NCBI GenBank assembly: GCA_945859605.1 | Contig: OX243827.1 | Coordinates: 29,335,141-29,399,140 of the forward strand | DNA length: 64,000 nucleotides | Direction: 5' to 3' | Source: Lumbricus rubellus | Taxonomy: Eukaryota > Annelida > Clitellata > Crassiclitellata > Lumbricidae | Part shown: positions 11,440 to 23,007 of the stretch, one piece after another | Position numbering within the stretch: position 1 is the stretch's first letter | Layout of the letters: each line of letters starts with the position of its first letter | Translations under genes and position numbers: made by a program | Notes under the pieces: generated by a model | Told to the model about the DNA's origin: nothing | What the model saw: only the letters and a program-made list of their open reading frames with translations | Database searches by the model: none

Positions 11440-14341
11440 AGCCTACCTAAACGTTCTCGGTAGGTCCAGTTAGTATCTTTAGGCTACCTACAAAGCTTCT
11501 TACGTCAGTCCAAAAGACTTTGTAACCCCCAATATTTGTTGAGAACAGACAGCTATATTTCCGTTAACGGAAATATAAATTAGAAATAAAAAATTACGAA
11601 TTTTCGTTAATGAGAATAAGAACGAAAATATTTAGAATTATTTAGAACAAGATCGGAAGTACGCTTCATGCAACTTAAATATGACTAGAAATAGGAACTA
11701 ATTGCAGAACTGAAATTATTTCACTCTGATTTTTTCGACTTAGTCTGTTTAATCACACAATAGAATAATAGATAAAGCGTTTAAGTAAGACAACCCGTTA
11801 ATTCCGAGAGCCCATAAGATCGGTATCTTCAACTATTATCATCATTGCTGTGCACGATCTTATTTCAATTTACGGTCTACCCGCGGTTTACTTTGGTAAG
11901 GTTCGATCTTTCTTTGTTACATTTCATTTCGACGATAAGGAGTCTGAAATAGCTTACAATTTTATCCATCAACATCGATGCAGCCAACTCTATTTTACGA
12001 CAACGGACTTGGACCAATAAAAAGGTGAGAAGTAGATTATCTAATTGCATCTGTTCTCATCAGGTGATTGTCTGGAAGACCTAATAGTGTAGCAGGATCA
12101 TTGCAACATTTAACATTAGGCTTAAACTTATAAACATATTTTGACTTTTTTATGGTCGTTTTCACAGAAGGGTCCTGAAGTCAACGATGCGGAAGTCAGT
12201 AGGTCTCGGTCGTATTGCAATGGTTGTTCTGGCAACGAATGGAGAGACTTACGAGTAAGGATAAATAATACTAACTAATCTTACATGATCAGATCTTCGT
12301 TTATTAAATATCGTAATATAGGCCATCGTAATTATTAACCCTCAGGCTACCAAGCTTTTTTGTAACATGGACTACCAAGGGGGTGTGGTTACCACCCCAT
12401 GGATTTTATGCTTGGTGTGAGATATCATAACTTGTAATACACCAATGGATTCAGCATTCATGTCTGCACAAAATGGTATATTTAGGTTTAAACTATAATT
12501 ATGAAAGCACCTCTAAATTATGAATTTTATAACATAGGTACCCGTCGATTCCACAACATGTATACTTTCGGATAAACAAAATATTAGATTATACGTGTTG
12601 TTAACATAATTTATTTATATAAGAATAGTTTGCATATAATTAAGTCCAACGCTCAACTATAAAAACTTGTAATATGTCTGTTTTAGCTAAAATAAAAAGA
12701 AAAAAACACGTAGACGTAGGCCTAGTAGCTGCTGAATAACGTTTACGCAGACATATCGGTTTGCGTTGTAAAAAAATTTTTTCACACATTTCAAATTTTT
12801 TTATCACTTCCGGTCATCAAATGTGAAATTAATTTTTATAAAAAAAATAGCCCTACATGCCCTCTATTATAGAACAACATACTTTTTACAAAAATTAATC
12901 ATGGATATGTTATAATAATAAAAAACATGAAATTTTATGAAAATATAACACCTTTAATTTATATATATTTTAATTTATTTTCAGCACTTCTGGTTGTCAA
13001 AAGACAACTCAGTGAGCATGGAAATGTAGCCCCACATTGCGCCTACAGAATGGTATAGGGCCTACGGTAATTTGTTTCTCTTCATACTAAATTACGGATA
13101 AGATACAGCCGAAAATCTAAGGGGCGGGTATCCCCTCTGGTACCTATAGGGGTATATCGGGTATACCTTTTGAACGGTATGGGGTATCATAACACACTTC
13201 AGCTCAAAATGTGTGCCAATGAACCCTCTAGCCTACACTCTACAGCTAGGCTACCTAAAACTTTTATTCCAAACAAAACACGTTTGATTTGGGAAAAACC
13301 TAAGGATGGTGGATACCACCCCACCCTCGTAGTAGCCCGAGGGTTAATGAATGAATAAACGCTTAGTTGTTTTGTCCATCCAAAGACGTGTGTATAAATT
13401 ATTTTAATTTATTATTTCAGTTCATCAGTTCAATCGATCGACTGAATCACAATCTGCGATAAATGCGAAGATCAAGAAAATGCGCAAGAAAAATTGCAAA
13501 GGTTATTCGATGATGAGTTCGTTATGATCAAGAACACAAAGAACAATGGCAAACCGAGAAGTTTAAGAGTAGGCTATTGCACAGTACGAATTTTAGACAG
13601 TGGCATAATAATCATGCAGTAGGCTGAGTGCCATGACGATAATGTTTATGTAGGAAGATAGCAACAATGCAACATACCATAATTATCGCTAAGCTGATTA
13701 AGACAGTTTAAAACTAATTTGAATATCACAATTTACATAGTAATTATTTTGATAAAGTGTACTTAAAATGGTGTTACACGAGGCTATTTAAGACAGCGAT
13801 AAAGAAGATGACTGATTTGCATAATTAGCCATGTCTTCCGCTGACGTGCTAATTGGCTACGCCGGAGTCATGCGAGATAGTCATAGCCTACCATCTGGCA
13901 GAAATATTTCGCATTTCACTGGAATAAAGCACATTGGATAAAATATTACGTGTCGCCCCACACAGGGTGGGACACACCCAATAAGAGGAACTCAATAGGC
14001 TAAGCGTGCGTTCCAACAAATTATTTTTCGCTCCTATTATAGCGATGAGTGTGGGAGGCTATTTAACCCTTAAATTCTAGACTTTACAACAGGCCTACAG
14101 TAAAATGTACAGCTACAAATTATTATTTTTGAAGGCCACTGCCGCAGGAAACGACGCCTTGAACGAAGCCATAGATACTGAAATAACTAGTCCTTTACCA
14201 GCCTTGACTTCAAAGAGTGAAGGCTCAAGTGCAGATAATCACAGCACCACAATCATGATCAAAAAGCAAGGCACAGATAGCACAACCAAACAAGCGGTTG
14301 AAAGTGGCGTTAACAACAGCTCAAACGAAGAAGAGATCAGG
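11440..14341 (+). pseudogene. Partial tandem duplicate of stalk and GAIN-entry exons (A2)
   Basis: From the ACGTTCTCGGTAGGTCCAGTT junction at about 11450 this block repeats the segment after the Ig4 exon, including a second stalk exon (about 12167-12254) and a second GAIN-entry exon (14135-14341: ALNEA, ALTSKSEGSSADNHSTTIM). The usual TAG acceptor before the stalk is altered to ATG; the nearest usable AG gives a shorter exon starting at 12167. No partner exons precede or follow it, so it is most likely a dead fragment, although the 14135-14341 frame itself is open. A piggyBac-like element splits the intron between the two exons. Confidence 0.6.
12339..13343 (-). mobile_element. Non-autonomous piggyBac-like element, about 1 kb, TTAA-flanked
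   Basis: The element starts CCCTCAGGCTACCA and ends GTAGCCCGAGGG, an inverted terminal repeat, and is flanked by TTAA on both sides (12335-12338 and 13344-13347). Terminal CCC plus a TTAA target duplication are hallmarks of the piggyBac superfamily. No transposase frame is present. The same element lies in the opposite orientation at 20690-21664. Confidence 0.82.
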
Positions 14342-14607
14342 GTTCGATTCACACAACATTGTTGATCAATGTCTCTCAAGACTCTCATTACTGTACAGTT
14401 ACTGTAGCCTAGCCTACATATAATCCAGTCTGGCCTTCAAATTATTTTTTTCGTCTGGATATAATTTTATAGACCTATTAACTTTATTACAAAAACCGGT
14501 GGTCGAAATAGAGCTGCCAGAATTATTTACGCTATGTACTACCACCCAATGTCCCAAAATCGACCAAAATCTGTTTGGCATAATATTATCCTACAATGTT
14601 AAACTCA

Positions 14608-15502
14608 GTCGCGACCATGGGCGCCCGCACACAGGGGCAAGAGGAGGTACCTACCCTGGAAAATCGACATCTATCTTTAAAATACTACTTTTGAGGGTTA
14701 CTTAAATTTCTTCGCATTAGAGAGTCAATGATACCAATGATGGTCATTGATCGAAAAGTGAAACCAAGAAATATACGCATAGAGACTTTATACAATAAAA
14801 TTCTTCGAATTTATTTTGCCTTGCATTTTCAAGCTCTTGCTGAAAACTGCAACCATGATCATTGGGTTCCACCTAAAACTGACATCTCGCCCGCTAAAAA
14901 ATAATTCGGGCCGCTACTCATCTGATCCTCTGATCTTCCACCGTCCAAACCCAAAATTAATGACACCCGCCCTAGCAGCTATTCTGCCCTCTTCGCTCCA
15001 CTGACAACCGGACTCGGATCTTCTTCTGACTACCACTTGAACAGCCCTTTGACTCGACAAATAAACTGGTGCCTGCGATTGACTTTCGTGCGGTGCCTTA
15101 TAAAGTAGGCCTACAACTAAAATATAGAAGTAACTATAATTAATTGAGGGAGCATGGATGAATATCTGAATATTAAAAATAGGTGTGTTTTTCAAGGGCA
15201 AGTAGACTTCTTGCGCGGTTGCGCTTCTTCAGGAACCTACTCTTTAACCACTATTCTTGATTTGTTCTAAATTTCTTCCCACTAAAGCAACTAGTCATGT
15301 TAAAAATTATAAAAACGTGAGACTGAGAAATATAGGCCTACACCAAAAATGCTCTATGACATAAGAAATTATACCCATGCTTGTTCCTAATTTTTTGCCT
15401 TGCATTTTTTCCACCTCATGCTACAAAACATTTAACCACGAGTCACGACCATCGTGTTTTGACACTCCTGCAAAAATTTCGGCTGGCACCCATGGTCGCG
15501 AC
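14608..15502. mobile_element. Possible DNA-transposon relic with GTCGCGACCATGGG ends
   Basis: GTCGCGACCATGGGCGCC at 14608 and GGCACCCATGGTCGCGAC ending at 15502 are inverted copies differing at one position over 18 bp. The interior (about 0.9 kb) has no convincing frame. No clear target duplication could be identified, so the class is open. Confidence 0.45.
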
Positions 15503-16396
15503 CCACATGACAGACGTTACTGACTCTTCTCTCAATGCAAAAGGACTCTACCCTTCTGAATATATTACTGAGTATCCGGTAAGGGTATAACACCAGCGTC
15601 AACAGGCCTGATCTTATCGAACTAACAACGAGGTGCAACAGGTAAACCTAAGCTTCTTCAGCGCCATGTTATGCTATTGAAGAATGTTCAGTAGGTGAAA
15701 CTAGTCTATCTCTCCTGAACTTTTAAGCTAGTTGGGCTTTGTCAACATTTGTTGGACAGTAAAAGGTTTGATAATGATGATGATGATATTGAGAACCTCT
15801 TGTCTTTCCATTTGTTGCTGTAAAAATTGAACGTCACTACCGAATGGAAGGTTGAGCTGGCCAATATTGATGTTTTACAAATAACCGAGAAATTCTTAGA
15901 CGTTTCAGACTCGCACCATTTTACCAACAGTCCTGCCATACATGTATCTGATTTCCTTGATAGGGACTACGATGATTAACGTTGCTCCATTTCCGAAGAG
16001 TTGATAAGGTAGCCTACTTTAGTTGAAGTAGGCCTAATACATGTAGGCTACATCAACTTACATGTATCTGAGCCTTTATAAAGTCAAGGATTTACCCTGT
16101 TAGGGCCTGTTGTTACCGGCCTTGAATGTTTAACACACTTGGACGATAATAATATTTATTTAGGCTACTCTGAGTTTGTCCTGCAACGAGTCATAGCATA
16201 GCACACAGCAGTGTGGATTTCTAGGCTATTTGATTCTTACAAATGTACATGTACAACTAAATTTCAAGGGAAAGCTAGCCTATGCCGAACAGTAACAACT
16301 ACTGTGGTGTTGAGGAAGATCCAAAAAACATATTCATCGAAATCGAATTCAAACTGTGCATTAGAAATATTGTAGTGGCTCATAATGATGAAAATA

Positions 16397-16480
16397 ATGA
16401 AAACGATGATGACGACGACGATGATGGTGGTGGTGGCGGCGGCGACGACGACGACGATGATGATGATGATGATAATAATG
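16397..16480. repeat. (GAT/GAC/GGT)n triplet repeat
   Basis: About 80 bp of GAC, GAT and GGT/GGC triplets in the spacer upstream of gene B. A short frame through it gives only poly-Asp/Gly and is not considered coding. Confidence 0.9.
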
Positions 16481-18253
16481 CAATATAAATAATAACAATG
16501 ATAATGGTAATAATAATAATTATGATTACGATAATAACAATATCAACAAAGACTAGTCTAAGACTTATCAGAACAATTATGCTGTTATAATAATTATTAT
16601 TAACAATCGCGAGAGATCCCATGTAGGCCTACATGTATATTGATGAAATTAACACATCTAGTAATAGCAATAGGGCCTACTAATATTGGCAATAATAATC
16701 ATAGTAGGGGCCTGATAATGATAATAGCACTGTCATTGATCATGATATCATTATTACTCATGCTACTACAGTACTGCTACATCAACTACTATCACTACTA
16801 CTACGCTGCAACTCCCACTGCGTCGACTACTTATTGTGATAGTGATGCTAGAAATAATATTAATAATATCACTTCTGATTGCCGTTTTATCGCAGATTCA
16901 TTGTTGTTAGCCTACGATAAAACCGATTTGCACACTATGACATTTTGTTTTAATATTTTATTTATTTATTGGAACAATCCGGTTGACAGACCGCAACCGG
17001 TTACAGTATACATTGTGCGCCAACCCCCCCCACCCCCCGCGTCCTAAATTTTTTGGGGGCGCACCCTATACATTAAATTTTGTGCATTTTAAACAATTCG
17101 CACGAGCGCAAATTACAGACGACATAAATCTACTAACAAAACAGACACCCTGCAATACACGTCATTAATAGCAGCCTACATAACACGCCTGGCCTACGGA
17201 GCGCGAACTCTTTACCTCTCGCTCTACATGCCAGCCTGTGAACCAATGCGACACCGTCGCCCCCTACCCAAAAGAACTTTTGACCAACTTGTGGCCAAGA
17301 TCTTTTGATTGAGATTTTCAAACAAGACATGAGACACATACATGGCTTATTCGTTATTCCCAGCCAAATCATTCTCTCAACTCCAATTTCCATTCGCAGC
17401 CCATTCGCTCGCTGCGGTGTAGCCTATCTGCGTGAAAAGAGGCCTTTTTCTGTAGTGTCCGCATTGATGGTATGGCCTACATAGGCCTACTAGAATCTAT
17501 GCGCTACGCGGAAGTATCTCCTACAGTACACATGCTCGCTAAACAGTGGGGATATTGTTTAGAAAAAGTGATGCGTTACGTCATTTCGAAGTATCTGATG
17601 ACAATCACGGGTTGGGCAGTTTGAGATTTATGGCATTGGCGTGTTAGGAAATTGTAGGCTACATCACGCTGGGCTGAGCTATAGGCTATCTATACAACAA
17701 ATTGTCCAGGCTAATTAGCATTACAGTTTTGTTGAGAACTTCTACTTCATCTCATAGACCTGTAAGAAGTTTTGTGGTAAGTCTTAATAACGCATCTAAA
17801 ATCTATCTGATCCAATAAGCCATAATAGGCCTATGCCATGTTAACAGGTTAATTATAGCCTAATATTTATCCTAATAATAATATGGTAGCCTATGTGGCG
17901 CATCTCGTCCTATGAAGTCTCTTAATGACCAGAAATATTGTTTCTTCCAAGATTATTATTTATTCGGCTACTTCCGCATATTATGCGTTAGCAGGACAAT
18001 CTTCTAAATGCCTAAATGAAGGAAGCATCCAACGATGACGCTCTGAAACCAAATCGCAATTCGGATTATTCAGTCAACATCTGGTAGGTCAGTTCACTAA
18101 GATTATAGACCAAGTAATAATAACATTATTCGTTCACTTTTAAACTGACACAATTCATAGTACGAATGGACGATCCCACGTTATTACGATACATTAAATA
18201 CAATACTATACAACTTTAATTTGATAATGCTCTCCTTACGAAGCTCGAAGTTC

Positions 18254-18351
18254 GGCAGCCATTCTTCTTTAGCGAATGCAGTTCGCATCAAGCCATGCCA
18301 CCGCGGCGGGGCTTGATGCGAACTGCATTCGCTAAAGAAGAAATGGCTGCC
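18254..18351. repeat. Near-perfect inverted repeat, 41-bp arms, 15-nt loop
   Basis: The left arm (18254-18294) starts GGCAGCCATTCTTC and ends GCATCAAGCC. The right arm (18310-18351) is its reverse complement except for one extra base. The loop is 18295-18309. A transcript would fold into one long hairpin. Flanking sequence resembles a LINE fragment also seen near 57079, where only a single arm-like remnant is present, so this may be a foldback produced at an insertion rather than a small-RNA gene. Confidence 0.85.
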
Positions 18352-18712
18352 ATAAAAACTATCTATAGGTAGAGTGAAAAGGAATGCTTTGAGTTTAGGG
18401 TGAAAGATAGTCTCTCTAAGAGAGTTACGACCACGAGGAGGCATGCAGTCCCAGATGAAGGGACCAGCAAATATGAAAGAACGCCGGTCAAAGACAAGAT
18501 GTGTATTTATTTTATTGAATGTGTAGGCTTACCAGGAACTACATACTTTCCAGTAGATGCTGATCGAAGAGAAGAGTGACCATTAACAGAGTTACAAGGT
18601 GTGATCATAGAAGATAAGTAGGATCGCTGCATCGCATAAGCTTATACTAAATTATTACAGTAGTCGAATTTTACTGGCGGCACCCCAATTTTGTGAAATT
18701 TTTCTTTTGCAG

Positions 18713-18794
18713 AAATTTAAACGTAGTCCTAAATCCTTAAACCGCAAAATGACCAGACGTGTGAAGATGACAGACTCTGGACTCAGATTCTGAA
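18713..18794 (+). promoter_or_regulatory. 5' leader of gene B with a short upstream ORF
   Basis: A polypyrimidine tract and CAG end at 18712, so 18713 looks like the start of an exon carrying leader plus signal peptide; an earlier non-coding exon is implied. An ATG at 18749 opens a 14-codon frame (MTRRVKMTDSGLRF) ending in TGA at 18791-18793, one base before the main ATG at 18795. In gene C the equivalent upstream ATG (47147) is in frame with the signal peptide. The tight stop-start arrangement suggests reinitiation could control translation of B. Confidence 0.5.
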
Positions 18795-21700
18795 ATGTGG
18801 ATTATATATTGCTTAAGCTTATGCCTGGTTGCTTTGGCCTCCGGCCAAGATGACGGTAAGCCAAGTGTAATTTCTGCTGATAGCCTACTGGTCACTTAAA
18901 ATGGAACCTATAGTTAGTTTCTTAAAAACATATCAGTGACAACTGTCTAAAGTAAGGCATTGTAGTATTTTGGTTCCTTCCGTTTTTGTAAATCATCGGT
19001 AAGTAGCCTAGATCTAGTCAATTCTTTCTTCATGCGAAACGCGCGCATGCAGTAGCACGTTGGCCTACATTGTCAAGTCGCAATTGCATTACAATGGTTA
19101 CAGTATGATGCTAATTTCTGCAGCCTTAGAATAGATGATTGTTTCGTTTTTCTGTGTTTTTTTGGACTCGATACTGAAAAAGATTTGGGACGTCTAGTTC
19201 CTCGCTTTTTAAATAAAAACACAGAACATAGATACATTGTCTACACCACAATAAGTGTGAGTCGAGATATAGTTAACATTGCGGGCAAACAATGAGTAAC
19301 TTGTAGTACGATGTCAACCTTTAAAATAATATCATCATTTCGTCACCTGCTTTAAAATCCCTGGAACACCAAAATTAAACCGTTATCATGTCAATATCCA
19401 GAAGGTCAATCCACTAAGAGCTAGTTGTTTCTTGTGTCGTCTCTAAAGATGCAGGAAACTAACTAGGCAAGTAAATATTTAAATAGTCATGTGAGATGTG
19501 CTCAATAATTTGAGCTTTGCGTTTGTTTTAGTGCGACTGCCGCCATCGATAACGAAAAATCCAGAGAGGGGAGTTATCTTTAGGGATTTTCAAAACATCA
19601 CACTGACATGCAGAGCTACAGGAACAGGGCCCTTAACGTAGGCCTAAAATTAATGAATTTTCGTTTAATTGTAGACAAAGCTTGATGTTTGAAAGTCAAT
19701 AATCGGCTGTAAATTTTATATAACACATCTGCTAATTAACTACTACTGGAACAATAGGTATTTGTGATTGCAATAGATGCGCAAATTATATAGTTTTTCA
19801 TTAAGTGCTGTACACAATTGTGCGTGTCAGAGGCAGATTACAGTATTTCGAAACCTTTCTAACTGACATTCTGAGGTCTTCTGTTTCGGGTAATGTTCAC
19901 ACTCATCTCAAATTATTGCCATTGATTAGGCTACGTATTCTTACGCAACAATAAATTATTTCAGATTTGGAATATCTATCGATCTATCTGTCAGTTTGTC
20001 TGTCTGTCTGTATGTCTGCCTATATATATATATATATATATTATATATATCCATTTATATAATTATCTTTCTGATCTCCTAACAGTTAGATATCCCCTGC
20101 ACTCATATCGCTGACTTAACTCATAGCACATGATCAACTGCTGCCCGGTTTTAAGTTTCACTTTAGTCATTCAAACGCTAACAATTAGGATCACATGCAG
20201 ACATAGTGCAGTGCAAAGCAATATCTTATAATATTATTATGCAATCGGTTCACTTTGAAAAAGAAACGACGATAAAGCCATCCCGCATAATTTATAGCCT
20301 ACCTCGGTTGTGTCACTCAACATTTATGTATGTATTTGCACTTGTTGCCCCTTCAAGTTTATGCAGCACTGAGCAGTGAATCGCATTTTGGCTGACAATC
20401 ATTTTGATATCATGGTTGACAATGATATTATGCTGGTCCCATGATCTGACCAATTCAGTCATAAGCCATGTGTTAAATTTAAAAAGTGTTTAATGCAACT
20501 TTAAAATGATAATCATGTCGCATTGTTCAAGAATAACTACATGTACACTGTGCCCCATAAAAAAACACAGCAATAAGCTTTGTCATGAAACGCATGTAAG
20601 TCTAATGTTAAATAAGAAAAAGTAATGTTTCATTTAAGAAGATGTTGGAAGTGATGTCTCTTCGATAAGAAAAGTAATGTTTCATTTAACCCTCGGGCTA
20701 CCAGGGGGGTGGTATCCACCCCCCCCCTAGGTTTTTCCCAAATCAATTTTTTTTTGTTAAGAATAAAATTTTGACGTTTTAGGTAGCTGTAGAGGATTCA
20801 TTTGCACACATTCTGAGTTAAAATGTGTGATGATATACCATACCATTCAAAAGTTATACCCGATATACCCGAGGCACCAGGGGGGGTGGATACCACCCCC
20901 CTTAGATTATCGGCTGTATCTTATCCGTCCTTTGACATGAAGAGACACCAATTACACCATTCTGTAGAGGGAATGTGGGGCTACATTTTGGTGGTCACGG
21001 AGTTGTCTTTTGACAACCGGAAGTGCTCAAAATAAATTAAAATATAAATAAAGGTGTTTTATTTTCATAAAATTGTCATGTTTTTCCTATTAAAAATTAG
21101 TCATAATTTATTTTTTAAGAGAAATAAATTAAGAAATTCTATAGAGTGCATTTAGGGCTATTTTTTGATACCAATTAATTTGACATTTGATGACCGGAAG
21201 TGCTCAAAATAAATTTAAATGTGTGAAAATGTTGGGGTTTTTTTACAACGCAAACCGATAAGTCTGCGTAAACGTTTTTCAGCATGTTTTACATGTTTTT
21301 TCTCTTTTTATTGTAACTAAAACTAACTTATTACTAGTTTTTATAGTTGAATATTGGACTTTATTATATGTAAACTATTTTTAATTAAATAAATTATGGT
21401 AAAACACACAGAATCTAATATTTTGCTTATGCGAAAGTATACATTTTGTGGAATCGACGGGTGCCTACGGTAAAAAATTCATAACTTCGGGGTGCTTTCA
21501 TATATTTTAAACCTAAATATACCATTTTGTGCAGAAATGAATGCTGAATCCATAAGTGTATTACAAGTTATGATATCTCAAACCAAACCCAAAATCCAGG
21601 GGAGGGGGTGGTAACCACCCCCCTTGGTAGTCAGTGTTACAAAAATAGCGTGGTAGCCTGAGGGTTAAGAAGATGTTCGAAGTGATGTCCCTTCGCTTGA

Positions 21701-22946
21701 ACGCAGGCTCTCAGCCTTGGCCGCCACTGTTCAATAGCTTTGTCAATAACACTCTGCTTCAACTGTGCCCACACAACGATGAGGCGCTCCTTCAACTCGT
21801 TGATGTCCCGTATTGCTGTCTGGTAGACGCGTTCCTGTATTAGACCCCAAATTCTGTAGTCAACGGTTTTGAGGTCTGGTGAGTTTGCTGGCCAAAGTTC
21901 TGGTCCAATGAAGCTTGGTGTTTCACGTCGCAGCAACGCAATGGTGTCCTTTGCGCGATGTGCTGGGGTGCTGTCCTGCTGGATAATGAATAAGTCGCTT
22001 GACATCCCTCTGATCGCTGGCAACATCTGCTCCATCAACATGATATTCCTGTAATATTCGCCGTTGACCTTCACCCCAGATTCAACGAAGAACAATTCCG
22101 TGCACCCGAGCTTCGAGACGGCGACGGAGACCATCAGTGAGCGGCTGAAAGTCGGGCGGGTCCGCAGTAGGCGATTGGCGTCAACGTTGCGCTTCAGTGT
22201 TGTCGTGGATACGTAGAGGCCATTTTTATTCCAACCCTTCTGCGGGAACTCTTTTATCAACCGACGACTACTGTAACCCTTCAAAAATACTAAATTCTTA
22301 ATAAATTTTTTTATCTTCGCTGCTGAAAACCATTTTAACTATAAGTTACTAATCTCTGTTTAAATGTTTCCAAACACGCCTAGTCTGCGTCACTGCCTCC
22401 AACAGCAACCAAATCTGTGAGTAAGTAAAATGTAAAATATTTTTGTGGCAAAATTATCTGAGAAACAACGTACACACTTTTATTACAACTGGCTTAGTTT
22501 TATAGAAGATTTTTGGAAAAGTTTTTTGGTATGTTTTTTTATGGGGCACAGTGTATATTCTATATCCGACTCGTCACAATCCAATGTTCGAGTATCTTGA
22601 TGAAGTATAATTAGGATTTATTGCACTTGATTCATGAATGTTTTGTCCTAATACGATGTGTTATCATAGCCTAACCATCAAAATTAATGCGTCTAGGCTC
22701 AGTAATCACAGAGCACCAGCCTATTCACGAGAGCTATTGACAGAGTATTTTTAGATGCTAAGTGAAGTTTGGTATCATGTTGCCAAGGAGACCAGATACA
22801 GGATGGTAACGTTTAGGGGAGAGTTTACGGAACGCTAAGGAATAGATCTCATTTGGTCTACTTTTTTGGACAACCCTTTGTTTAATCTCCAATCGGGGTA
22901 TTCTGTCTATTCGGAATGCACAAAACCTGTAATTACGGACTGATTT

Positions 22947-23007
<61 letters not shown>

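Larger units (their letters stand above)
15503..18712. other. Spacer and upstream region of gene B
   Basis: No convincing exon is seen. It contains a GAT/GAC repeat (16397-16480), AT-rich triplet DNA and, from about 16560 onward, patches alignable to the region before gene C (about 45450-47118): CCCATTC(G/A)..CGCTGC at about 17400 and 45945, GTCCGCATTGATG at about 17458 and 46005, AGAATCTATG at about 17492 and 46021. These shared patches make it the likely place for conserved promoter elements; no TATA box or initiator could be assigned. A CR1-like LINE fragment surrounds the hairpin at 18254-18351. Confidence 0.5.
20546..22553 (-). mobile_element. Tc1/mariner element with CACTGTGCCCCATAAAAAA ends
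   Basis: Perfect inverted ends CACTGTGCCCCATAAAAAA (20546) and TTTTTTATGGGGCACAGTG (to 22553), flanked by TA dinucleotides. It carries a defective minus-strand transposase (21665-22333) and is itself interrupted by a TTAA-flanked element at 20690-21664. It lies in the Ig1 intron of gene B and is absent from the matching part of locus A. Confidence 0.92.

Noticed and set aside
16282..16488. Acidic Asp-repeat protein.
   Set aside because: The frame depends on a GAT/GAC microsatellite; no splice context or paralogue support.
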